Shown: in pieces, positions 7,506 to 14,129 of the stretch
How the letters are laid out: every line of letters begins with the position of its first letter
Position numbering within the stretch: position 1 is the stretch's first letter
Source: Acidobacteriaceae bacterium
GTDB taxonomy: Bacteria > Acidobacteriota > Terriglobia > Terriglobales > Acidobacteriaceae
Direction: 5' to 3'
NCBI GenBank assembly: GCA_030040395.1
Contig: JASHTU010000345.1
Location: 1 to 14,129 of the forward strand
DNA length: 14,129 nucleotides
Notes under the pieces: generated by a model
What the model was told of the DNA's origin: nothing
The model's database searches: none
Seen by the model: the letters and a program-made list of their open reading frames with translations, nothing else
Position numbers and translations under genes: made by a program

Positions 7506-7715
7506 TTACGCCACCACCGGCAAGCGCCGCTCCAACGCGAAAATGAGGTCCTTCGCGTGCAGCTTCAGCTTTTTCAGGCGCACCTCTTCAAGCTGTTCGT
7601 CCGCGCTGAGATAGGGCTTCTGAAGCAATTCTTCCAACCGCTGAGCGTAACGGTGATGTTCGGAATGCAAGCGATCGATTTCTGCGCTCAGCGTGGCATC
7701 CTGTACTTCATCCAT
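7506..7715 (-). CDS. YdcH/DUF465-family small coiled-coil protein
   Basis: A 69-residue, highly charged, almost entirely helical protein. The C-terminal half, SADEQLEEVRLKKLKLHAKD (37-56) followed by LIFALERR, matches the YdcH/DUF465 pattern, in which an LSDEE-type turn is followed by a helix of the form LKKEKLxLKDxIxxxL. The N-terminal helix (about 5-32, with EIDRLHSEHHRYAQRLEELL) would pack as the other arm of a helical hairpin. The start is well supported by GGAGG six bases upstream of the ATG. The biochemical role of the family is not established, although it is widespread and usually encoded alone, as here. It lies 164 bases upstream of psd's ATG and could be co-transcribed, but psd appears to have its own promoter. 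Confidence 0.82.
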   Translation of the reverse strand: MDEVQDATLSAEIDRLHSEHHRYAQRLEELLQKPYLSADEQLEEVRLKKLKLHAKDLIFALERRLPVVA

Positions 7716-7749
7716 CCAGCACCTCCGTCATTTACCGAACATTTACATA

Positions 7750-7779
7750 CATATATCGCTACGGAGGGGCAATCGGCAA
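7750..7779 (-). promoter_or_regulatory. candidate promoter of the DUF465 gene
   Basis: On the minus strand, TTGCCG (7779-7774, four of six consensus) and TATATG (7755-7750, four of six) are 18 bases apart. The -10 lies in the only A+T-rich patch nearby. It would give a leader of about 28 bases with a GGAGG ribosome-binding site. Confidence 0.35.
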
Positions 7780-7877
7780 GCGGGAAAGACACTGAAAGTA
7801 ACATGGGCTGTGAAAATCCGGCTGAAATATTGCCTGGCCCCCCTGAATCCCCCGCCGGCGGCGCGCGCCCGGCTCCT

Positions 7878-7890
7878 GCCGCCCCGCGGC
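7878..7890 (-). terminator. GC hairpin after rimI
   Basis: Five bases past the rimI stop codon the transcript can form GCCGC-GGG-GCGGC, a perfect 5-bp stem with a 3-base loop, followed by further G+C-rich inverted repeats. A T-tract is absent, so termination here would not be the classic intrinsic type. Confidence 0.3.
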
Positions 7891-7895
7891 GCGGG

Positions 7896-8414
7896 TCAGC
7901 CGAGCCGCGCGCTCATCAGCAGCGCATCTTCTTCTGGATGGGCGTAATAACCGGCGCGGCGGCCGGTCTGGACAAAGCCGGCGGCAAGGTAAAACCCGAT
8001 TGCGGGCTGGTTCGAGGCTCGCACCTCCAGCAGGAGCTCGCGGACTCCTGTTGCTTTCAATTCCGCAACCAGCGCAGCAAGGAGCAAGCGGCCTACACCG
8101 CGGCGCCGGATGGGCGCGGCCACCGCGATGGTCTCAAGTTCGGCGCGCGGCGGGAGCAGGCTGGAGACGGCGAATCCCTGGACAATTGCCGGGCTTGGCG
8201 CCGGATTTGGCCGGGAGGATCCCTGGTTCGGAGCGGAGGGCGCCACCGCGACCAAGGCGAGACGCGGCACGGCGGCAGCGGAATCGAGAGCATCGACGTA
8301 GGCGTAGCGCGGCCAGACGGGCGCCGCGCTGAGGCTCGCCGCGATTTCCATCACGCGGTCGGCGTCGGCTGCGGTCATGCGCCGGATTTGGACTTGGGGC
8401 TCGACAGGATTCAT
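7896..8414 (-). CDS. rimI: Ribosomal-protein-S18-alanine N-acetyltransferase-like GNAT protein
   Basis: A 172-residue cytosolic GNAT acetyltransferase. It likely transfers acetyl from acetyl-CoA to the N-terminus of ribosomal protein S18, or to other N-termini. The acetyl-CoA pyrophosphate loop is RRRGVGRLL (103-111). It is preceded by ELETIAVA (92-99) with an acidic residue typical of RimI, and followed by VRASNQPAIGFYLAAGF (131-147) and GRRAGYY...EDALLM (151-167), the standard RimI ending. Between beta strands, residues 58-76 form a Pro/Ser/Ala/Asn insert not usual in RimI. The start is the ATG at 8414, which overlaps the tsaB stop as ATGA (8411-8414). A longer reading from 8627 would add 71 Arg-rich residues that are a shadow of tsaB. 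Placement after tsaB supports RimI over a generic GNAT. Confidence 0.86.
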   Translation of the reverse strand: MNPVEPQVQIRRMTAADADRVMEIAASLSAAPVWPRYAYVDALDSAAAVPRLALVAVAPSAPNQGSSRPNPAPSPAIVQGFAVSSLLPPRAELETIAVAAPIRRRGVGRLLLAALVAELKATGVRELLLEVRASNQPAIGFYLAAGFVQTGRRAGYYAHPEEDALLMSARLG

Positions 8415-9097
8415 GCGCCTTGCGGTCTCGCCGCGGGGTCGCCAAAGATTTCGGCGTCGGAACGGCGAAGATAATGGCCGTCGAGTAAAGCGGTGTCCAC
8501 AAATTCTCCACGCTCGACGCGCAGAGCGCAAAGTTCGAGCGCGTCGGCCGCTCCAGGCGCCGGGGACTCGACCAGTTCCACGGTCGGCCACGCGGCGCGA
8601 AGCAGGGCCGCGGCCGCATCGTCGCAAACCGCGACCCTGGCCGGTGGGGGATGAATGTGGGCCAACTCGTGCGCGCCGGCCAGCAGCTCTCTGGGCTCTG
8701 ATTCGGTCCCTGCGATCCGCAAAAACACCTCGCGCCGATGGGCGTCCAGCGCTGAGGAAGGCGCATGAGCCTTGGCGGCCAAGACCTCAAGGCGCGAGAC
8801 GGCGGCGACGGGAAGCGATGCGCCCTCCGCCAGACCCTTGACCGCGCTCACGCCAACGCGGACGCCGGTAAAGCTCCCCGGGCCGTTGACAACCACGATC
8901 GCATCGAGCGAAGCCAATGAATTTTGCTCTCGATTCAGGAGTTCTCCGACGGCGGAGATCAAAGTGGCCGAGTAGGTGCGGCCGGCCAGCTCGATCTGGC
9001 CGAGAAGCTCCACCTCGCCTGCCCGCACCCGGCCAAGAGCGACAGAGCCGGACGGGCCGCAGGTGTCGACGCCTAATAACAGCACGGAGGCACGCAT
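8411..9097 (-). CDS. tsaB: tRNA t6A37 biosynthesis protein TsaB
   Basis: A 228-residue ASKHA-fold protein without its own catalysis. It pairs with TsaD and TsaE to make N6-threonylcarbamoyladenosine on ANN-reading tRNAs. Landmarks: LLLGVDTCG (6-14) in the phosphate-1 region, the near-invariant NGPGSFTGVRVG (71-82), ALDAHRREVF (116-125), and YLRRSDAEI (209-217) near the C-terminus. Length is normal for the family. It starts 9 bases after the stop of the PLP-enzyme gene, with GGGGAG just upstream, and its stop overlaps rimI. The tsaB-rimI pair is a common bacterial arrangement, often with tsaD, which is not in this window. Likely transcribed from a promoter upstream of 10255. Confidence 0.93.
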   Translation of the reverse strand: MRASVLLLGVDTCGPSGSVALGRVRAGEVELLGQIELAGRTYSATLISAVGELLNREQNSLASLDAIVVVNGPGSFTGVRVGVSAVKGLAEGASLPVAAVSRLEVLAAKAHAPSSALDAHRREVFLRIAGTESEPRELLAGAHELAHIHPPPARVAVCDDAAAALLRAAWPTVELVESPAPGAADALELCALRVERGEFVDTALLDGHYLRRSDAEIFGDPAARPQGA

Positions 9098-9106
9098 CGC
9101 TCCCCA

Positions 9107-10255
9107 TCAAACCGCGGCCAGCGCCTGCTCGAGGTCGGCGATCAGATCCTCCTTGTCCTCAATGCCGATCGAAAGCCGGATCATGCCGTCGGTAATTCCC
9201 GCGGCGGCGCGCTCTTCGTCGCTCAGGGCAGCGTGGGTGGTGGTGGCCGAGTGCGACGCCAGGGACTCGACTCCACCGAGCGATTCCGCGTTGGTGAAGA
9301 TTTTCAATGCGCCCAGAAAGCGCCCGGCCGCGGCGCGCGCGCCGATGTCGAAGCTGAGCATGGAGCCAAAGCCCTTCTGCTGGCGCAGCGCCAGCTCGTA
9401 CTGCGGATGGCACTTGAGCCCCGGATAGGCAAGGCGCGTGACTTTGGAATGCGTGGAAAGATACTCGGCCACGGCGCGGCCGTTCTCCTCGTGTTGCTTG
9501 ATGCGCAGGGGCATGGTCCTGATGCCGCGCAGGACGAGGTAGCAGTCGAACGGTCCGAGCACCGCGCCCACCGCTTTCTGCACCAGCAGGAAGCGCTCCT
9601 TGTGTTCCGGCTTGGAGCCGATCAGCGCGCCCCCGATGCCGTCGGAGTGGCCGTTCAGGTACTTGGTGGTGGAGTGCATCACGATATCGGCGCCTAAGGC
9701 GATAGGGCTTTGCAGCGCCGGCGACATGAAGGTGTTGTCAACGCTGACTTCAATGCCCTTGGCGTGGGCGATCTCGGCGATGGCGCGGATGTCGCTCAAG
9801 ACCATGGTGGGGTTACTGGGGGTTTCGATGTGAACCAGCTTGGTAGTAGGGCGAATGGCTGCGGCTACGGCGTCCGGACAGCTCGTGTCCACGTATTCGA
9901 TGGCGATGCCGTAGTGTGCGATGAACTGGTTGAAGAGCCGCACCGTGCCGGCGTAGACGTTGTGCGAGCAGACAATGTGATCGCCGGCGCGCAAGGGCGC
10001 CACCAGACCGGCGATGGCCGCCATGCCGCTGGCAAAAGCGTGGCCGCTGAAGCCGCCTTCGAGCGCGGCCAGCGCGGTTTCGAGCCGGTCGCGCGTGGGA
10101 TTGCCGGCGCGCGAGTAATCCCAGCCGCGATCAGTGCCGATGCCGGTGAGCTCGAAAGTGGAAGAAAGATAAACCGGCACATTGACCGCACCTGTTTGCG
10201 GGTCGGGATGCTGGCCGGCGTGTACGGCAAGAGTTGAGTATCGATATTGGGACAT
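9107..10255 (-). CDS. Trans-sulfuration PLP enzyme (cystathionine gamma-synthase or gamma-lyase)
   Basis: A 382-residue Cys/Met-metabolism PLP enzyme of fold type I, normal length. PLP-site residues are visible: YSRAGNPT (47-54) whose Tyr and Arg reach the neighbouring subunit's phosphate, ASGMAAI (75-81), the stacking Tyr101 in HNVYAGT, D173 in SVDNTF, and Schiff-base K198 in HSTTKYLNGHSD. E330 in SLGGVESLASH is the glutamate typical of gamma-acting members (MetB and cystathionine gamma-lyase), so beta-lyase MetC is less likely. R360 in GMIRLSIGIED would bind the substrate carboxylate. It either makes cystathionine from an activated homoserine and cysteine (methionine synthesis) or cleaves cystathionine to cysteine; sequence alone does not decide. 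The start has GGAG three bases upstream, closer than ideal. It leads the operon with tsaB and rimI. Confidence 0.9.
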   Translation of the reverse strand: MSQYRYSTLAVHAGQHPDPQTGAVNVPVYLSSTFELTGIGTDRGWDYSRAGNPTRDRLETALAALEGGFSGHAFASGMAAIAGLVAPLRAGDHIVCSHNVYAGTVRLFNQFIAHYGIAIEYVDTSCPDAVAAAIRPTTKLVHIETPSNPTMVLSDIRAIAEIAHAKGIEVSVDNTFMSPALQSPIALGADIVMHSTTKYLNGHSDGIGGALIGSKPEHKERFLLVQKAVGAVLGPFDCYLVLRGIRTMPLRIKQHEENGRAVAEYLSTHSKVTRLAYPGLKCHPQYELALRQQKGFGSMLSFDIGARAAAGRFLGALKIFTNAESLGGVESLASHSATTTHAALSDEERAAAGITDGMIRLSIGIEDKEDLIADLEQALAAV

Positions 10256-10414
10256 GATCTCCAGGTGTGCGACGTCTCCTGACTTCTAGCTTATCGCGGC
10301 AGCGAGGCCATGCGCGGCGAAGCAAACCGTTGCCCGTGGCCGGGCATCCAACTCATCTACTTGTGGCCGGAGGCTCGACGCGATCACTTCAAGCCACCAC
10401 GCCTGGAGGGCGCC
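10256..10414. promoter_or_regulatory. divergent spacer between the PLP-enzyme gene and ku
   Basis: This 159-base region must promote both the PLP enzyme-tsaB-rimI operon and ku-ligD. I find no convincing sigma-70 pair on either strand. An 8-base direct repeat, GTGGCCGG, occurs at 10336-10343 and 10363-10370, 27 bases apart and upstream of ku. The ku-side ribosome-binding site is GGAGG at 10405-10409. An open frame into ku from 10310 exists but lacks Ku-like sequence. Confidence 0.45.
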
Positions 10415-11308
10415 ATGGACGGTCGTCCATTTTGGTCGGGGCAGCTGAAAATCTCGCTGGTTTCCTTCGGCATTCAGCTTTTTCCCGCCGTCAATTCTCA
10501 AGCCGGCATCAGCTTTCATCAAATCGATCGCTCCACGGGCCAACGGGTGCGCCATTTGAACGTAATTAACGAGGACCAGCCGGTGGAAAATTCGGAGATC
10601 GTTAAAGGCTATGAGTTGAGCAAGGGCAAATACCTCACCATCGAGCCGGACGAGATCGCGAAGCTGCGCATTGAAACCAAGCGCGTGATCGAAATTCGCC
10701 AGTTTGTCGATCTCGACGAGCTGGCGCCGGCTCTCTTTGAGAAGCCGTACTTCGTTCTCCCCGATCCCAAGCAATCGCCGGAGGCGTTCGCGGTAATGCG
10801 CAAGGCCATGGAACACGCAGGCAAAGCCGCGCTGGGCGAGGTGGCGTTTGGCGGATGCGAGCACTTGCTGGCGATCGCGGTTCCGCCCGGGAAATCGCTG
10901 CGCGGGCTGATGGCCTATACCCTCCGCTACGCGGAAGAACTGCGCAATGCCGAGGATTACTTCTCTGCGATTGCCAACGTGGAGATCGATAAGAAGCAAC
11001 TGTCGATGGCAGGCGATCTGATCGGGGCCTATTCGGGGCCCTTCAAGCTCGACGTGTTCCAGGACGACTACGAAGCTGCGCTCCGCGCGCTCATTGAAGC
11101 CAAGGAAAAGAAGATGCCGCTGCCGCTCGAGGAAGAAGCGCCGCGGCGGCCGAAGGTGATCGGCCTGATGGATGCGTTGCGCGAGAGCCTGCATCAGGCC
11201 AGGCAGCCCGAAGAGCGCAAACGCGCGACCGCCGGCCCGGCGGGCAGCGGACAGAAAAAAGGGCCGGTGCTGGTGAAGGCGTCCCGGCGCAGGCGCAAGG
11301 CCGCGTAA
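10415..11308 (+). CDS. ku: Non-homologous end-joining protein Ku
   Basis: A 297-residue bacterial Ku that homodimerises into a ring on DNA double-strand ends and recruits LigD. The N-terminus RPFWSGQLKISLVSFGIQLF (4-23) is the classic first strand region. FHQIDRSTGQRVRHLNVINE (34-53), EIVKGYELSKGKYLTI (61-76), VIEIRQFVD (91-99) and LFEKPYFVLP (107-116) follow in the usual order through the beta-barrel core to about residue 250. The tail (about 260-297) is basic and Gly/Ala/Pro-containing, ending RRRRKAA; such tails in bacterial Ku bind DNA or tune LigD stimulation. I chose the ATG at 10415 over an in-frame ATG at 10310, because GGAGG lies five bases upstream and the homology begins there. Its stop is one base from the ligD start. 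Confidence 0.94.
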   Translation: MDGRPFWSGQLKISLVSFGIQLFPAVNSQAGISFHQIDRSTGQRVRHLNVINEDQPVENSEIVKGYELSKGKYLTIEPDEIAKLRIETKRVIEIRQFVDLDELAPALFEKPYFVLPDPKQSPEAFAVMRKAMEHAGKAALGEVAFGGCEHLLAIAVPPGKSLRGLMAYTLRYAEELRNAEDYFSAIANVEIDKKQLSMAGDLIGAYSGPFKLDVFQDDYEAALRALIEAKEKKMPLPLEEEAPRRPKVIGLMDALRESLHQARQPEERKRATAGPAGSGQKKGPVLVKASRRRRKAA

Positions 11309-11309
11309 A

Positions 11310-14084
11310 ATGGCGACGCGTGCCCTCTCAAAATCCAAGGCCGCGCAGGCCGTGCAGCGGCAATTGGCGCGCTACCGCGCCATGCGCGATTTTGACGTAA
11401 CCGCGGAGCCGCGGGGTGGCGCCGCCAAGGCGTCGCGTGCCGATCGAGCGCTACCCTTTGTGGTGCAAAAACACGCGGCCACGCGTTTGCATTACGATTT
11501 CAGGCTGGGATGGCGCGGCGTGCTCAAGAGCTGGGCCGTGACCAAGGGCCCCAGCTACTTTCCCGGCGACCGCAGGCTGGCCGTGCAAGTGGAAGATCAC
11601 CCTATGGAATACGGAGGTTTCGAGGGCGCGATTCCCCAAGGCCAATACGGCGGCGGAACAGTGATGGTTTGGGACTTCGGCCAATGGAAGCCGCTGGACG
11701 ACGTGGATCGCGGCTTGGCCGAAGGCCATTTGAAGTTCGAATTGAACGGCAAGAAGCTTCACGGCCGCTGGGCGCTGGTGCGCATGAAGAGCCACGCGGA
11801 ACGGGTGGATAAGCCGCATTGGCTGCTGATCAAGGATCGCGATCGGTTCGCACAAGAGGCCGACAGTCCCGCGATCACCGACGAATCACCGGACAGCGCC
11901 ATGACCAGGCGCACCATGGCGCAGATTGCCCAGAACGCAGACACGGTGTGGGATGCAAAGGACACGCGCTCCGATGGCGCGGCGGTTAATGCGCGGGGCG
12001 CGGCCGGCGCCAGGAAGGCCGCGCGCAGCGCGAGGGCGACGAATCGCGGCAAAGCAAATGCGGTTTTGCCGCGGAAGGCCGGACAATACAACGGCGCAGC
12101 AAGCGAAACGCAACTAAGCCGGCTTCTGCGGTCGGCGCCTCACGAGAGATTTCCCGGATTCCTTCCTCCGCAGTTGGCGCAGCCGGCCTCCGCGGCGCCC
12201 AGCGGCGGCGATTGGGTTCACGAGTTGAAGCTTGACGGTTACCGCATCCAAATCCACGTGCGCTCGCGCGAGCACAACAGAGCGGTCCGTCGGCAGGCGC
12301 GACTGCTCACGCGCAAGGGCCTTGACTGGACCGCGCGCATGCCGGACATTGCACGCGCCGCCGCGGAACGGCCCTGTAAAAGCGCCATCCTGGATGGCGA
12401 GGTGGTGGCCTTGGACGAGCGCGGCATCGCCAGTTTTGCCGACTTACAAGCCGCCTTCCACGAAGGCCGGCAACGTTACCTTACTTACTTTGCCTTCGAT
12501 TTGTTGCACCTGGATGGGCATAACTTGCGCGAGTTACCGCTGGTGGAGCGTAAGGCGCTGCTGGCTCGGTTGCTGGCGCACGCCGGGGAGAACTCGCCGC
12601 TGCGCTTCAGCGAGCATTTCGAGGGTGATGGACGCAAGGTCTTCGCCAAAGCCTGCGCCTTGGGCGCGGAGGGGATCGTGTCCAAACTCGCGCAGGCAAA
12701 GTACGCTTCAAGCCGAAGCAGCGCGTGGCTCAAGGTGAAGTGCACCGGGGAACAGGAGTTCGTCATTGGCGCTTTCACCCCTCCCTCGAAAGGCGGACAT
12801 GGAATCGGAGCCTTGCTCCTCGGCTACTATCAAGGAGGCAAGCTGATGTACGCGGGGCGCGCGGGAACCGGCTTCACGCAACAAACGCAGCGCAGCTTGC
12901 GGACACAACTCGACGCGCTCACCCGCAAGACGCCGGCCTTTGCCGAGATTCCGCGTGACGCTCGCCGCGACGCCCATTGGGTCAAACCCGAACTGGTGGC
13001 GCAGATTGCTTTCTCAACGTGGACGCGCGATAACCTGGTGCGGCAGGCGTCGTTCAAGGGGCTGCGCGACGACAAGCCGGCAAACGAAGTGACGCGCGAA
13101 ACTGCGGGTTTGCCGCAGCCTCCGTCGCACGACGGCTCCGCGGCGCAAGGGAGCGCGCAGCGGAATTCTCCCACCCCAAAGGACGGAGCGATGCAATTTG
13201 CCATCACGCATCCTGAAAAAATCCTGGACCCGGAAAGCGGCCTCACCAAGCAGGCGCTGGCGGAATACTATCTTGCGGTTGCCGAGCGAATGTTGCCGCA
13301 CGTTGCGGACCGCCCTTTGAGCATCGTGCGCTGTCCGGACGGAAGCAATAAGCCGTGCTTTTTTCAAAAGCACGTAGGCCGGGGGCTGCCCGAGGGCGTA
13401 AACGCAGTTGCGGTTGCCGATCGCAAGACGGGCGAGAAGGAAGAGTATCTGACCCTGAACAGCGCCGACGGTTTGCTGGGCTTGGCGCAGATGGGCGTGC
13501 TTGAGATTCACCCCTGGGGCTCCCGCAACGATTCTCTTGACAAGCCGGACCGCATTGTCTTCGATCTCGATCCGGACGCCGAGCCCGGGACCGCGATTGA
13601 CTGGCGAACCCTCGCGGCCGCCGCCGAAAGATTGCGCACGCAATTAAAGGAGTTGCATCTCGAAAGCTTCGTCAAGAGCACCGGCGGAAAAGGATTGCAC
13701 GTGGCGGTCGCCATCGAGCCGGAACACGAGTGGCCGCTGGTCAAAGCGTTTGCGCATGCCGCGGTCTTGGCGATGGAAGCGGAAAAGCCCGATCTTTACA
13801 TCACGAAAATGACCAAGGCCGCGCGTAAGAATCGAATCTATCTCGACTACCTCCGCAACGACCGTGGTTCGACTTCGATTGCTCCCTTCTCGCCGCGCGC
13901 GAGGAGTGGAGCGCCAGTGGCGATTACGCTGGACTGGAAGGAGTTGCGATCGGATGCGCCGCCCAGGTTTCAAGTGGCGGATTTTTCCGAGTGGCAATCG
14001 CGGTTGAGGCGGGATCCCTGGCAGGCAATGACAAAAAAGAGGCAACGCCTTTCCGCAGAGACGCTGCGCGCCGCCGGGGTGTAG
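11310..14084 (+). CDS. ligD: Multifunctional ATP-dependent DNA ligase D (phosphoesterase-ligase-polymerase)
   Basis: A 924-residue NHEJ enzyme with three domains in the Pseudomonas-type order. The 3'-phosphoesterase (about 45-190) has QKHAATRLHYDFRL with H55, H61, D63, R65, then VEDHPMEYGGFEG with H97 and Y101. A basic Ala/Arg-rich linker (about 195-265) follows. The ligase (about 270-590) has the nucleotidyl lysine K307 in ELKLDGYR, DGEVV (362-366), FAFDLLHLDG (394-403), EGIVSK (454-459), WLKVK (473-477) and FKGLRDDKPANEV (582-594). After a polar linker the AEP-type polymerase (about 630-924) shows ITHPEKILDPESGLTKQALA (632-651), metal ligands D752/D754 in VFDLDP, STGGKGLH (790-797) and D846 in YLDYLRNDRG. 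All key residues appear intact. It is larger than P. aeruginosa LigD (840), mainly in the linkers. Translation probably couples to ku, since no good SD is seen. Confidence 0.95.
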   Translation: MATRALSKSKAAQAVQRQLARYRAMRDFDVTAEPRGGAAKASRADRALPFVVQKHAATRLHYDFRLGWRGVLKSWAVTKGPSYFPGDRRLAVQVEDHPMEYGGFEGAIPQGQYGGGTVMVWDFGQWKPLDDVDRGLAEGHLKFELNGKKLHGRWALVRMKSHAERVDKPHWLLIKDRDRFAQEADSPAITDESPDSAMTRRTMAQIAQNADTVWDAKDTRSDGAAVNARGAAGARKAARSARATNRGKANAVLPRKAGQYNGAASETQLSRLLRSAPHERFPGFLPPQLAQPASAAPSGGDWVHELKLDGYRIQIHVRSREHNRAVRRQARLLTRKGLDWTARMPDIARAAAERPCKSAILDGEVVALDERGIASFADLQAAFHEGRQRYLTYFAFDLLHLDGHNLRELPLVERKALLARLLAHAGENSPLRFSEHFEGDGRKVFAKACALGAEGIVSKLAQAKYASSRSSAWLKVKCTGEQEFVIGAFTPPSKGGHGIGALLLGYYQGGKLMYAGRAGTGFTQQTQRSLRTQLDALTRKTPAFAEIPRDARRDAHWVKPELVAQIAFSTWTRDNLVRQASFKGLRDDKPANEVTRETAGLPQPPSHDGSAAQGSAQRNSPTPKDGAMQFAITHPEKILDPESGLTKQALAEYYLAVAERMLPHVADRPLSIVRCPDGSNKPCFFQKHVGRGLPEGVNAVAVADRKTGEKEEYLTLNSADGLLGLAQMGVLEIHPWGSRNDSLDKPDRIVFDLDPDAEPGTAIDWRTLAAAAERLRTQLKELHLESFVKSTGGKGLHVAVAIEPEHEWPLVKAFAHAAVLAMEAEKPDLYITKMTKAARKNRIYLDYLRNDRGSTSIAPFSPRARSGAPVAITLDWKELRSDAPPRFQVADFSEWQSRLRRDPWQAMTKKRQRLSAETLRAAGV

Positions 14085-14102
14085 TAACGCTTTCGTCGTT
14101 GG

Positions 14103-14128
14103 GGTGGAAGGAGCGGCAACCCTCCATC
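14103..14128 (+). terminator. possible terminator hairpin after ligD
   Basis: GGTGGAAGG and CCCTCCATC can pair over nine positions (seven Watson-Crick, one G-T, one A-C mismatch) around an 8-base loop. It begins 18 bases after the ligD stop. The window ends one base later, so a T-tract cannot be checked. Confidence 0.4.
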
Positions 14129-14129
14129 G

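Larger units (their letters stand above)
7716..7895. other. intergenic region between rimI and the DUF465 gene
   Basis: The 180 bases split into two parts. The side next to rimI (about 7830-7895) is extremely G+C-rich with overlapping short stems. The side next to the DUF465 gene (7729-7760) is unusually A+T-rich for this window and carries a direct repeat: CATTTAC at 7729-7735 and again at 7740-7746, 11 bases apart. I see no ORF with a ribosome-binding site here. Confidence 0.5.

Noticed and set aside
7820..7895. possible structured RNA in the G+C-rich stretch after rimI
   Set aside because: The many short stems follow from base composition alone; no extended or unique fold stands out, so only the first hairpin is listed as a candidate terminator.
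7413..8474. 353-codon plus-strand open frame covering the DUF465 gene and rimI
   Set aside because: It runs through an intergenic region and antisense to two recognisable genes without a start signal or family match.
8415..8627. 71-residue N-terminal extension of RimI
   Set aside because: It is an Arg-rich shadow of tsaB; the ATGA overlap and GNAT homology both place the start at 8414.
10310..10414. 35-residue N-terminal extension of Ku
   Set aside because: It lacks Ku-like sequence, and the ATG at 10415 has a proper ribosome-binding site and the conserved N-terminal strand.
10286..11338. 350-codon minus-strand open frame opposite ku
   Set aside because: It mirrors the ku codons, has no ribosome-binding site I can see, and its product is not protein-like; ku itself has clear homology.
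1..14129. new defence or mobile system
   Set aside because: I found no transposase, integrase, toxin-antitoxin pair, CRISPR repeats or nuclease cluster; dGTPase, Ku and LigD can appear in defence contexts, but here they sit among housekeeping genes in separate transcription units.

Overview
The window is GC-rich bacterial chromosome, read almost edge to edge by 12 genes that I can support (one a doubtful 5' fragment). Gene content suggests a soil-type Gram-negative bacterium, and the Acidobacteriota are my best guess. The pointers are a Sec-exported TPR protein, a lipobox-bearing sugar-binding protein, the psd-pssA phosphatidylethanolamine pathway, and a Ku/LigD non-homologous end-joining pair. 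The phylum is an inference from style and content; no rRNA or marker gene in the window settles it. I see no mobile element, CRISPR array, tRNA, rRNA or prophage gene.

Layout. 1-2187 (+): a possible end of an upstream gene, then an exported 717-residue TPR protein. 2276-3268 (-): a lone periplasmic sugar-binding lipoprotein, convergent with the TPR gene. 3269-3546: a divergent intergenic region with an operator-like palindrome. 3547-4728 (+): an HD-domain dGTPase. 4756-7341 (-): a tight operon psd > pssA > an aspartate-semialdehyde-dehydrogenase-like gene lacking the catalytic cysteine. 7506-7715 (-): a small YdcH/DUF465 coiled-coil gene with its own AT-rich leader. 7896-10255 (-): an operon of a cystathionine gamma-synthase/lyase > tsaB > rimI. 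10256-10414: a divergent spacer. 10415-14084 (+): ku > ligD, one nucleotide apart.

How the genes work together. Psd and PssA are consecutive steps (CDP-diacylglycerol + serine to phosphatidylserine, then decarboxylation to phosphatidylethanolamine), and their 4-base ATGA overlap suggests coupled translation. TsaB and RimI also overlap by ATGA and belong to the widespread tsaB-rimI pairing (tRNA t6A synthesis and ribosomal protein S18 acetylation). Ku and LigD form a complete two-protein NHEJ system; LigD carries phosphoesterase, ligase and polymerase domains in that order, as in Pseudomonas aeruginosa.

I did not find a clearly new multi-gene system. The points most worth a second look are the Cys-less dehydrogenase homologue in the phospholipid operon, the near-leaderless promoter arrangement before psd, a possible Shine-Dalgarno-masking stem before the DUF465 gene, and the orphan sugar-binding lipoprotein.
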